NCBI GenBank assembly: GCA_028565635.1
Contig: JAOXYB010018528.1
Span: forward strand, 1-18,242
Direction: 5' to 3'
From: Phoronis ovalis
Taxonomy: Eukaryota > Phoronida > Phoronidae
DNA: 18,242 nucleotides
Shown one piece after another: positions 9,201 to 15,246 of this stretch (the stretch's first letter is position 1; each line of letters starts with the position of its first letter). Both the position numbers and the translations under genes were made by a program. Under the pieces are notes generated by a model, which made no database searches, was not told the origin of the DNA, and worked only from the letters and a program-made list of their open reading frames with translations.

Positions 9201-11259
9201 GTCCATAATTGCGGATAGAGACACCGATGAACATGGAGTCTTTCACTGAATTAAGCGCTGTCCCAACGTCTTTCACCCCTGATCGGACCTTTGAAAATTG
9301 TTTACGATAAGATATTGCTTTTTTTGCCATTCGGTACATGAATTTAGCTGCCCTGAAGAAAGTTACCTGGATCTTTGCAGCTACGGGACCTGCAAAGGAA
9401 ACAAAAGTCATATATTTCAAAAGGAAATTATCCGGAAAACTGTAAACATATGTCAAATAGGTTACAAAGTGTACGTTAATATAACGTTAATTTACGAAAT
9501 AACTGTTTTATTTTATTGTCCCTACATTATTGTTCTGTTATGTAGCAGCTAACGTGTTGATCAAAATTCTTTACAACCAATATGTTGTATTACTTCCAAT
9601 ACATTCATATGCTATATAAGCAATATGTGCTCTTGTGTTAACGAAATGTTTTAGATATACCTGCGAAAGGAATTGCTCCTAAAGCTATGGCTGATATCAG
9701 CGCTGGAATGAATACCTCACATCTAGCTAAAACGTCGACGTGCAAATCATTCAATGCTACGTCTATAACTTTTTCCAATTCTTGCAAAGTAGTGTTCATT
9801 TTTTTTTCAAACTGATCTTTTAGGTCTAGCAATTCCTGAACTGTGTCATCTGCCAAAAAGTCAATTCTAAACCAGTTAACAGAAATACCAAAAGCGGCAA
9901 ACATGCACCCTGAGAGAGAACTAATCGTAGATAGCACGCTTAAAATTCTAAAAAACTTTTCTTTGTCTTTAAAGTTGCTGATGATGGCTAACATCTGTTT
10001 TTTTCTTGCATTCAGTGTTTCTTCTCGTTTCTTTTTATCTCGTAACCATGTGAAGCACCACGGACAAATTGGGGGAATCAGTACAGTTGGAGCCAGAACT
10101 AACAGTATGATAAGAGCCCATTTATTATTAGACAATGCAACATCCGCCGACATGGATGCACTAATTAGATACACTGAGATACATTTTGTTAAGAAAGGAA
10201 TTTCTGATTTCTTCTTTGATCGCAGTGCGTTGATCAATTCCGAACAGACGACAATTGACAGTGCTATGTGGGTCCCGTGATTCAAATATAATCCCCAAGA
10301 GTCACACAAAGGCGTTGCTATTCCGGTAGCCACAGTAATAATTGCCAAAATGTTCAACGCTGCCGCAAACAGCGGAATGACTAATGTTGAAATTTTCTCA
10401 TACCGTTCTTTGGCTCCTTGTTCAGTCCTAAAAAAACGTTATTCTAAATTGTACTGTCCAATGCAGTGCAAACAGATTCCATTGCGCATCCTTTACAAAG
10501 AATTTTAACAATGGCACAAATTTGTGATAAGGAGCAGTATAGGTTCTGTATTGCAAAATGTAAAAATGGTTATTATATTATCTACCCATTACACTTTTTT
10601 CTAAAAAAAGAATTTGATATATGTAGCATATGTACATCATAATCATACACATTACTTATAATTTCACTTTCATTCTTTGCAATTTAACCAATCAATAGTA
10701 GTTTTACCAATCTGCATATAATATTTTAGCTTATTTATTATGTTGTCTTTTACACCCCAACCTAACGATTTATAAGGCCCATTCCAACACAAGGGATTGT
10801 AATTTTGCTGCACAAAATTATTATAACTTACCCGATGATTGTCTTAACAGGTGCTGGTGTCCATTCTAGTGGTAGATCATTTTGCCTCCTGTTAAACGTT
10901 AAAGGGTCAACTGTGCGGCGATCAAACCATGGCAGGCGGCGAAATCCTGGGATCCAGTTGAATAAGACGGCAAACGCTCCACACGTTAATACCAATATGT
11001 GTAAATAGAGATACGTTTGCTGAACAAAGACGATGTAATTAGCTCCAAGGGTTGAGTACACGTTGCAAGAGAAAGATCCAGCAACGATTAATGTCAGATA
11101 GATACGAGTTAGCCATCCTTGTGTGCGGAATAAGTAGATAAAGGAAAACTGGTCGGCGACATAGCCAGAGAGTGAAGTTAGCGTAACGGTGGCATCGGCA
11201 CACAACCACAGGCAGAATATGGTTTCAAATATAACCCGTCTGAAAATCAACAGTAACAT
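51..11259 (-). CDS. Ten-exon gene for a large multi-pass membrane protein of unrecognised family (gene-level model)
   Basis: Joining minus-strand exons 11259-10832, 10427-9661, 9389-9199, 8683-8387, 3790-3565, 3339-3220, 2366-2090, 1496-985, 594-469 and 295-51 gives one open frame of about 1,062 codons. Every junction uses GT/AG and matching phase (2,1,0,0,1,1,2,1,1). The product has about 14-17 hydrophobic segments: three in exon 1, six in exon 2, three in exon 4, one each in exons 5 and 7, and three across exons 8-9. A charged loop around residues 334-372 looks coiled-coil-like. Residues 670-695 form a Lys-rich linker, and the last 100 residues are Ser/Thr/Lys-rich and probably cytoplasmic. 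This is an integral membrane protein by composition; its activity is unknown. The splice model is seen in the sequence, while the single-gene interpretation is inferred. It could instead be two tandem genes, with the second starting at the ATG at 2298, which has a good Kozak context. Confidence 0.6.
469..594 (-). CDS. Exon 9: small symmetric exon, Thr/Ser/Lys-rich start of the tail
   Basis: This 126-bp exon lacks a long open frame of its own and is found by its signals. The acceptor is GTTTCATCTTTATAG|TT and the donor GCAG|GTATAT, phase 1 on both sides, with an open frame between. It completes the last hydrophobic segment (VWVGMHVEII) and then turns hydrophilic with repeated Thr, Ser and Lys (TRTTKTT, EASSTQ), like the tail in exon 10. 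Because it is symmetric it could be skipped without a frameshift. The agreement of frame, phase and composition makes chance unlikely, but nothing beyond that confirms it. Confidence 0.62.
841..846 (-). terminator. Polyadenylation signal after the exon 8 read-through stop
   Basis: An AATAAA on the minus strand lies about 86 bases beyond the in-frame TGA at 934-932. It could end a transcript that does not splice exon 8 to exon 9. In this AT-rich intron the motif could also be chance. Confidence 0.2.
985..1496 (-). CDS. Exon 8: three C-terminal hydrophobic segments
   Basis: A strong acceptor (TTTGTTTTGTTTTAG|T, phase 2) and donor TTAG|GTATGC (phase 1) bound about residues 770-939. A hydrophilic N-terminal third is followed by hydrophobic segments near 849-870, 886-909 and 925-944, the last completed in exon 9. 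The open frame continues past the donor to a TGA at 934-932, with an AATAAA on the same strand at 846-841. Failure to splice could therefore give a short alternative end. The first of these segments has a loose resemblance to the one at the end of exon 2. Confidence 0.75.
1872..1902. repeat. Imperfect (CA)n microsatellite
   Basis: A CA/CG-alternating run (CACACGCACGCACACATGCA) lies in the intron between exons 7 and 8. On the minus strand it is a GT-rich tract just before a possible acceptor, GTGGATAG. Confidence 0.7.
2090..2366 (-). CDS. Exon 7: Lys-rich linker, one hydrophobic segment, Cys-containing loop
   Basis: An excellent acceptor (GCTGCTCTTTTTGCAG|AA, phase 1) opens the exon. It encodes about residues 678-768: a basic linker (KPKRKPAKKK), then a hydrophobic segment near 707-727, then a loop with aromatic residues and two Cys. 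The ATG at 2298 has a good context (ACAATGG) and could be an independent start. The 3' boundary is unresolved. AA|GTTAAT at 2090 fits exon 8 in phase 2 but is a weak donor. ACT|GTAAGA, ending at 2104, is a stronger donor but phase 0, which would require an extra exon before exon 8. Confidence 0.6.
2367..3219. other. Intron 6 of the membrane-protein gene, no other gene seen
   Basis: Between exon 6 and exon 7 I see only AT-rich, non-coding sequence with short (TA)n stretches, such as around 2750-2760 and 2965-2975. The end of the exon 6 reading frame reaches into it, to a stop at 3143. Confidence 0.5.
3220..3339 (-). CDS. Exon 6: small symmetric exon, Cys/charged segment
   Basis: The donor GCGG|GTAAGA is strong and phase 1. 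The acceptor TATCAG|TC at 3340-3341 is weaker but in phase with exon 5, giving a 120-bp exon that is phase 1 on both sides. It encodes about 39 residues with three Cys and ends in a basic run (RRKSKA) that continues smoothly into the Lys-rich start of exon 7. Alternative in-phase acceptors exist upstream (CTGATAG|TT) and downstream (ATGAAG|AT), so the 5' edge is uncertain. The frame stays open to a TAG at 3143, so intron retention would give an alternative Ser/Pro-rich C-terminus. Confidence 0.5.
3565..3790 (-). CDS. Exon 5: one hydrophobic segment and a charged stretch
   Basis: The acceptor TTTCGTTTCAG|TTGGAG (phase 0) and donor CAAG|GTTAGG (phase 1) frame about residues 562-636. A hydrophobic segment runs from about 583 to 606, between a Lys/Ala helix-like region and a hydrophilic stretch ending in an Arg-rich run (RSRLRQ). 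The first codon is TTG; this is an internal exon, so no start codon is needed here. An overlapping minus-strand ORF in another frame (3615-3809) is a shadow. Confidence 0.72.
3791..4489. other. Non-coding part of intron 4 next to exon 5
   Basis: Contains a 12-base G homopolymer at 3901-3912 and otherwise AT-rich sequence. It could include the missing 3' LTR of the gypsy element, but I could not match it to any sequence on the other side. Confidence 0.4.
4490..5500 (-). pseudogene. Ty3/gypsy integrase remnant
   Basis: The minus-strand frame 5496-5230 reads as the region before integrase (WQEIQ, VIDFVLGQKQG, LDAEGKLLIRQKN). It is followed by LAGCHDEVVI, the start of the zinc-binding segment. 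Further along come SYAPAYPTTYQTAITTA, HYGLPARIHND near 4920-4950, SFENALIKC, STPYHPMGNC at about 4820-4852 and EIFNRTLLQM at about 4781-4810. RLPVDVQFG near 4650-4670 and SLEKRLKYAYELAN at about 4560-4605 end the domain. Several stops and frameshifts occur. The motif order matches a DDE-type integrase core, but the copy is inactive. Confidence 0.8.
5560..6024 (-). pseudogene. Ty3/gypsy RNase H remnant
   Basis: The ORF at 6024-5686 has the gypsy RNase H pattern: F.W..E, APVLATF, NGLGAVLYQ, VAFASRWL, E.VTLKWAV and DYLYGSKF. A frameshift then gives DNNPLTYVLTSA and NQRWVA, followed by stops, then the downstream motif SNIDADTMSRIPN near 5550-5600. The first catalytic region reads VHVNAISNGLG, where active copies have TDAS, so a key Asp has been lost. 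It is a dead copy. Confidence 0.83.
6025..6480 (-). pseudogene. Ty3/gypsy reverse transcriptase remnant
   Basis: The minus strand encodes LPFRLTKASAIFQ (the LPFGL..AP.TFQ motif), then after a stop the ORF 6403-6125 with CMGDLH, the catalytic YLDD in CILYLDDITIYS, and KFQGHII.EDGV. A short frame beyond it (6124-6025) gives LGFVGLYCRLI, the conserved GF..YYR.FI segment that leads into RNase H. Order, spacing and motifs are those of gypsy pol. Premature stops and missing upstream RT motifs make it a pseudogene. Confidence 0.85.
6507..6535. repeat. Imperfect CTA/CTG trinucleotide repeat
   Basis: ACTACTACTACTATTACTAC followed by TGCTGC sits exactly where the gypsy element lost its protease and early RT region, between the gag and RT remnants. 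Confidence 0.7.
6600..7213 (-). pseudogene. Ty3/gypsy gag remnant
   Basis: The longest open piece, at 7213-6968, reads like a capsid-type helical protein. Further along, in shifted frames, there are gag-like stretches: WSWRLEDLISQL at about 6950-6990, FYSGLTDVRIQNAL at about 6830-6884, LLAVARDPEVEQ near 6780-6820 and INNLENRVVGIEQ near 6650-6700. The FxSGL...A followed by LL..AR pattern is typical of gypsy gag. Stops and shifts interrupt it and no zinc knuckle is seen, so it is non-functional. Assignment rests on pattern and position before RT. Confidence 0.55.
7522..7737. repeat. 105-bp tandem duplication
   Basis: Two adjacent copies, 7522-7626 and 7627-about 7737, both begin TTATTATATAGTTCAAG and share blocks such as TCCAGAATA, GCTGC, GGCTCCAT and GGTTCCATT in the same order. 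A few substitutions and small insertions separate them. The repeats do not code for anything recognisable and lie upstream of the gypsy gag remnant. Confidence 0.75.
7738..8362. other. Non-coding part of intron 4, nothing recognised
   Basis: AT-rich sequence with short echoes (ATATTACAACT near 8045-8085) and a small palindrome near 7945-7961. No gene, RNA or complete element could be identified. Confidence 0.4.
8387..8683 (-). CDS. Exon 4: three hydrophobic segments
   Basis: The acceptor is TTTTTTTCAG|GTGGTG, phase 0 in. The exon encodes about residues 463-561 with hydrophobic segments near 463-483, 499-521 and 524-545; a short KKKR loop separates the first two. The 3' end has two in-phase donors: ATG|GTATCC, ending the exon at 8387, or ACA|GTGATG, ending it at 8393. 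Both are phase 0 and differ by two residues (Val-Met). The open frame continues past both to a stop at 8363, so retention of intron 4 would add only eight or ten residues before a stop. Intron 4 is the longest, about 4.6 kb, because of a retroelement insertion. Confidence 0.75.
8871..9070 (+). repeat. LTR of a retrotransposon, inside intron 3
   Basis: This 200-bp segment begins TGTAATGTC and ends GACATTACA, a perfect 9-bp inverted terminal repeat of the TG...CA type expected of a long terminal repeat. Inside are a TATA-like TATAAAT at 8940-8946 and an AATAAA at 8992-8997, in the order expected for U3-R-U5. Two bases after the end comes TTGGCAGTGAC, which could be a primer-binding site (such sites start TGG). 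That makes this a 5' LTR followed by a truncated interior rather than a solo LTR. No matching flanking duplication is obvious, and I found no second copy in the window. It is opposite in orientation to the host gene. Confidence 0.55.
9199..9389 (-). CDS. Exon 3: basic amphipathic linker
   Basis: The exon is bounded by a strong acceptor (TTTCCTTTGCAG|GT) and a strong donor (CTG|GTGAGT), phase 1 in and 0 out. It encodes about residues 399-462. After finishing the hydrophobic segment started in exon 2 (AIPFAG then PVAAK), it is rich in Arg and Lys with a helical, amphipathic look (KFMYRMAKKA, SYRKQFSKVRSG). By the positive-inside rule this would be a cytoplasmic loop before the next membrane segment. 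No catalytic motif is visible. Confidence 0.8.
9661..10427 (-). CDS. Exon 2: six hydrophobic segments and a coiled-coil-like loop
   Basis: The largest exon starts after a T-rich acceptor (TTTTTTTAG|G) and ends at GCAG|GTATAT, phase 2 in and 1 out. It encodes about residues 143-398. Hydrophobic segments lie near 155-180, 195-211, 220-240, 245-268, 301-326 and 381-398. Between segments four and five is a very basic loop (KKKREE, RKKQ), probably cytoplasmic. Between five and six is an acidic/Lys loop with heptad-like Leu spacing and a possible N-glycosylation site (NTT), probably extracellular or lumenal if the basic loop is cytoplasmic. The plus-strand ORF over 9843-10280 is only the antisense shadow of this exon. 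Confidence 0.82.
10832..11259 (-). CDS. Exon 1: N-terminal three hydrophobic segments
   Basis: This exon encodes 142 residues plus two bases, ending at a CGG|GTAAGT donor. Hydrophobic segments lie at about residues 9-31, 52-77 and 82-102, followed by an Arg- and Pro-rich hydrophilic stretch before the donor. The ATG at 11259 has A at -3, is the first in-frame ATG, and follows an in-frame TGA at 11307-11305, so it can serve as the start. An alternative is the acceptor-like TTGATTTTCAG just inside the frame, with the exon beginning at 11239; in that case the real start lies further upstream. Phase 2 out matches exon 2. Confidence 0.68.
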
Positions 11260-11500
11260 TTTGTTTATAACGCACTGTACTGTTTTTAAGAGTTCCCCGC
11301 TGTCTCAATCTGGAGTGTAAGGAAAAACATTTACAGTCTGTACAGCAGACTTGACCGCATTTAAAGGTACTCTAGACAGGCAGGGGATTTTATTATATAA
11401 TACGTTACTGAAGATTTTTGGATGTTATGTATATTAGATATAACATAGTTTATATCAAAGGATTATATCATTTATTGTGGTATGTTCATGTTTTTCTCTG
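11260..11500. other. Presumed 5' flank of the membrane-protein gene
   Basis: No coding frame is seen. On the minus strand it contains the in-frame TGA at 11307-11305, a short upstream ORF and a TATA-like motif. Confidence 0.35.
11388..11402 (-). promoter_or_regulatory. Possible TATA box upstream of the membrane-protein gene
   Basis: The minus strand reads TTATATAATAAAAT about 135 bp upstream of the ATG at 11259. If used, it would give a leader of about 100 bases containing a short upstream ORF of nine codons that ends before the main ATG. AT-rich sequence produces such motifs by chance, so this is only a candidate. Confidence 0.2.
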
Positions 11501-11564
11501 CGGATCTATAGAAAACAACAAAAAACATTTGAAGCGTACTAACGGTGTGTCAGCACATATAAAA
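11501..11564 (+). repeat. Direct repeat, copy 1 (64 bp)
   Basis: Shares with 12225-12288 the ordered blocks CGGAT, AACAAC, ACATTTGAAGCGTAC, TAACGGTG and AGCACATATAAAA, in the same orientation, with scattered differences. The two copies bracket a fold-back element. Confidence 0.7.
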
Positions 11565-11802
11565 CGAAGTGCAACGTAAAAGATGAATTTATTAGACTGA
11601 TACATTATTCGTCCGTTCAGTCACAAAGGGTGCTGCTAGTATTACGAAAAACTGTGCATGCGTCTCATGTTTCACATAACGCATACCCATCTCTGATTAC
11701 ATTTCTATGCAATAATATATAAAGAGCCTATTTTCCTGTATCTCGCTCTCAGGAACTCATGAAGTCGCATGCACGCACAAATCAACTATAATTTTAAGCA
11801 AT

Positions 11803-12059
11803 CTAAGTAAACTCAGATGTTGTGTTCCGCTTAGTATTTAATATATAACACCTTATTATAAAAAATTGTTATACATTTCCCTCTAGGTGTCTATTATATA
11901 CCGTCCTCTATATATGTGCTTCACCAAGCAAAAAACCCACGAGCATCAACCGCTGATATCGTCGGAACTACTTACATATGGGATGAAGAGCTTACTCTAA
12001 AGGCAGTATATTATATTATATTAAATACGAAGCGAAACACAACATCTGAGTTTACTTAG
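11803..12059. mobile_element. Fold-back (MITE-like) element with arms of about 43 bp
   Basis: The arm at 11803-11846 (CTAAGTAAACTCAGATGTTG...) is the near-perfect reverse complement of 12017-12059 (...CAACATCTGAGTTTACTTAG), with about two or three differences. A spacer of about 170 bp holds no reading frame. Long inverted arms around short non-coding DNA are typical of MITEs or fold-back transposons. Target duplications could not be assigned with confidence. Confidence 0.65.
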
Positions 12060-12224
12060 ACTGAATTTTAAACAGATTACCGCAAGCTTTAATATCGTCA
12101 TTTTGACCAATTAAATTTCCAGTTTGCCACCAGGTCGCCGCGGGAATTGATAAGCAACATTCTATTATAACTCTTTTAGCGTGCGTTAAGGTTCACACTG
12201 TACACGGTATATAGTATATATCTA

Positions 12225-12288
12225 CGGATATACTGGAAACAACAACAACATTTGAAGCGTACATAACGGTGAGTGAGCACATATAAAA
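12225..12288 (+). repeat. Direct repeat, copy 2 (64 bp)
   Basis: Second copy of the 64-bp repeat at 11501-11564, 724 bp further on and immediately before the recognisable LINE sequence. It may be an old segmental duplication or the ends of a composite element. Confidence 0.7.
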
Positions 12289-12299
12289 ATTCGTATTAA

Positions 12300-14460
12300 A
12301 AATCAAACCACTACTGACAAATCCTATACAGATTTTTGCAAAGCAGTGTGTTCGGAACTGGATAAATTCCTGCAAAATAAAGATGTTAGTCAGAAAACAA
12401 GGAAAAGGTTCAAAAATGGTAAATCGTTGAATCAGTTGAATATGTTTTGAAACGATATGCATGAAAAAGAAAAGAAATATGTACACTATAAAATTAAAAT
12501 GAAACTGAGGCAAGCATTTAGAGATAAGCAGAACAATTTGATAAATCAGGAAAGACAATATAGAAGAGGAAAAACATTAAACAAAAATAACACAAGAATA
12601 TCCAAGAGAATTTTGGAATCATATCAAAAATTAGGTTCTAGGAAGTGCACTAAAATTCTCATCAAAGTAGTAAGGAAAAGTTGTATAATGACAAAAACAC
12701 AGTTTTGTATCAATGGGAAAATGATTTAATGGCCTTATAATAAACCACCAGAACTTGAGAATGAATTTGATCAAACATTTTACAACAATTGTATGCATGA
12801 AAAAGCTATCATTGTACAAAATTTAGAAAATGAATATTATCTGACTGACAATAGACCAGTTAGTTCCTACAGGGGTATTAGTTTGTGATCGTGCGTGATC
12901 AAAACGTATACACGATTAATTTTGTTGAACTCTAGAATTACCAAATATGCATATAGGAACAAACTATTTGTTGATGAACAGAACGGATTTAGAAAGGGAA
13001 AATCATGTCTTGATTAATTATGTTTACTCACTGTCAACTGCTATTAGAAATATATTGCAAGATCACCTCTCTTTATATACACCTGTTTCATAGATATGCA
13101 AAAAACTTTTGATTAGGCAGATTTTGTTGTTTTATAAACTGCTAAAATACAATATAAATGGGAAAATGTACAGAGCAATTTAGGCCTTATATCGTGAAAC
13201 ACCTGCCTGTGTGAAACTAGCACCTAATTTGAATACAAAATGTCTTAAAGTGAATAAGGTGTCACTAACATTCATAAGCTATCCCTTTAGGTGTATTTTC
13301 AAAAAAATCATTTCCCATAAAAATTATTAAAGTTGGTGGCTTTGGAATCTGCCATTATAAACTTGTATTACCCATAATGAAAAGTGCACTGACATCAGAG
13401 ATGTACAAGGTTGTATGCATTTGTATGGCAACAAATCTGTAAAATCATTTATATTTTATTTCTCAGGCAGTGATATGATGCTGAAATGTAATACTTTTGT
13501 GAAGGTATAGTCCAAGGGATATTTAAGACAAATAACTGCATTTTAGTATTGTTATAGGTGAATAACAGTGAACAAAATATATTTTCCCATATGGTTAAAT
13601 GCATTATTGGTAATACACGTTATAATGGCTGCTTCCAGAGCCACCAACACAAATGCCTATAACTTAAAAATAGATTAAGCAATTTTGATAATTCTTCTTG
13701 AAAATGTTCTTTTAAGATACATGTAAGTGAATAGCTTATGTCACGTTAGTGACACCTTGTTCACTTAAAAAACACAACCTGTGTATTTTCCCCAACACTA
13801 TTTAGTATTTATTTTAAGGATCTTACAGTAGAATTAAAAGACAAACACTTTGGAATTAAGGTAAGTAATGATCTGCTGTGTATATTACTCTATGCGGATG
13901 ACATAGTTCTTGCAGATTCTGAAAATCAGATACCAGATATGTTAAATACAGTTCAACAATGGTGATATAGGTGGAAACCTAAGATCAATAAAGAGAAAAC
14001 AAACGTTGCACACTTTAGAAATAAGTATGCAGAAAAAACTAATTTTAAGTTTCTATTTGGAGATAGGTATCTTGATATTGCAGATAAGTATAAATATCTT
14101 GGAGTAATCTTTGATGAATATTTGAATTGTTGTAGCAGCAAAACAACTCATTGGGTCTGCAGGTAGAGTACTTGAGTCAATAATAGCAAATTACGAGATG
14201 TTGGTTACGAAACATTTAATACCATGTACAGTGCTGGAGTTGTAACAATATTAGACTATTGTGCAGGTGAGTGTGGTTTTAAAAACAAGACTACTGTGAT
14301 CAGATACAATATAGAGCAGCTGGATACTTCTTAAGTGCACGTAGATGTACCTCCATTATAGGAGATATGGGTTGTTATCCTATTTAATGGAGTAGGTATA
14401 AATGTATGTGCAGGTTATGGAATAGGTTGGTAACAATGGATGACAATAGGGTAACAAAAA
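12300..14460 (+). pseudogene. LINE reverse transcriptase (ORF2) remnant
   Basis: After a Lys-rich linker (HEKEKKYVHYK, LRQAFRDKQN at 12457-12560), the RT motifs follow in order. SSYRGISL lies at about 12862-12885, EQNGFRKGKSCLD at 12976-13014 and motif A FIDMQKTFD at 13087-13113, followed at once by a TAG. MYRAI and ALYRETPACVK precede the nested insertion. After it come a frameshifted motif B (FSPTLFSIYF near 13785-13815), the catalytic YADD at 13891-13902 and KYLGVIFDEYL near 14090-14125. A TGA at 13963-13965 interrupts the palm. The nested element splits the domain between the segment before motif B and motif B itself. Confidence 0.83.
13249..13764. mobile_element. Non-coding DNA transposon (MITE) nested in the LINE
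   Basis: The element starts AGTGAATAAGGTGTCACTAAC and its end is the reverse complement of GTGAACAAGGTGTCACTAAC. The inverted repeat resumes after a small gap with CATAAGCTAT on both sides, about 35 bp in total. TTAA is present immediately outside both ends (13245-13248 and 13765-13768), so a TTAA target duplication is likely, though one extra A at the left leaves the exact ends open. The interior of about 0.5 kb has no coding frame, so it would have moved with a transposase supplied elsewhere. Confidence 0.75.
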
Positions 14461-15070
14461 AAAATGTTTGAGTGGGACTTTCAAAGACAAGGAAACGACT
14501 GATGTGCTGACATTAAAACTAAGAGTGCAATTTATTGGGATGTTTCAAGAAAAAAGTCAATATAACATTCAAAATGCAATGCCAGTTCTGTATGAAAATT
14601 GTACTATTATCTGGAAAAAGGAAGTACTTAATAAACCTAAGTTATGTACATACAAACTTTTAAAGCTGAATTTTGTGTAGACAAAAATGTGCCTACTTGC
14701 TTGTCTATATCACAACGGTCCCCGCTATAGCCCAAACCAGACTGTGTATATATCTTGCCACTGAGAGTAGAAACAAATAGATATGTAGCTAGGATTAGAA
14801 CTAGGATATAGAATTTGTAAAGTACGTGACCAGAATACTGTAGAAAATGAAATCCATTAGAGAATCGATCCTTGGTGCAATAATAAAAGATAAACACATG
14901 ATATCAAGTCAAGAAATGTTTCTTTACATGATGAAAAACATTTGGAAATTACTTGCAAAATATATAGAAAGACGGAGAACCAATATATATTCGTGACATT
15001 AACTACTAATTACTGTTAGAAACATATGAAAAGTGTATGAAAAAAACTAAGCCTTGTTTGTAACTAAATA
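14290..15070 (+). pseudogene. LINE ORF2 C-terminal domain remnant
   Basis: Downstream of RT are QYRAAGYFLSARR, IIGDMGCYP, CMCRLWNRLVTMDD and, in shifted frames, VETNRYVARIRT, ICKVRDQNTVENEIH and KRRTENQ-like residues. The IC.VC....(E)NE.HF pattern and the GDMGW block are characteristic of the C-terminal region of such LINE proteins. In this copy the second Cys position and the reading frame are lost. The ORF 14468-14680 is a fragment of it. Confidence 0.65.
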
Positions 15071-15227
15071 TATGTTTAAAGTGAACCTATCCTCTAAGCC
15101 CAATACGGTTGGGTATTTATTGTATATGTTTTGAGTGCATGTACTGTTCTGAAGGTACAAATTGTAGTGAGGCACGCCGAGAGGTATAGATAACACTGTA
15201 ATTCCGAAGTCATTATAATAAATATAT

Positions 15228-15245
15228 TTATTATTATTATTATTA
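15228..15245 (+). repeat. (TTA)n tail of the LINE
   Basis: A run of TTA units following ATAATAAATATATT marks the 3' end of the LINE, as expected for elements that end in short microsatellite tails. Confidence 0.7.
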
Positions 15246-15246
15246 G

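Larger units (their letters stand above)
12300..15246 (+). mobile_element. Decayed, 5'-truncated LINE (non-LTR retrotransposon)
   Basis: The plus strand carries, in order, a basic linker region, reverse transcriptase motifs, a C-terminal domain and a (TTA)n tail at about 15228-15245. No endonuclease domain is seen, consistent with 5' truncation. Numerous stops and frameshifts make it inactive. A second transposon is nested inside at 13249-13764. The motif style suggests a CR1/L2/jockey-like element, but I cannot assign the clade. Confidence 0.82.

Noticed and set aside
9001-9249. 82-codon plus-strand ORF
   Set aside because: It covers the end of the LTR and the antisense of exon 3; the composition is His/Asn/Gln-rich without a family pattern.
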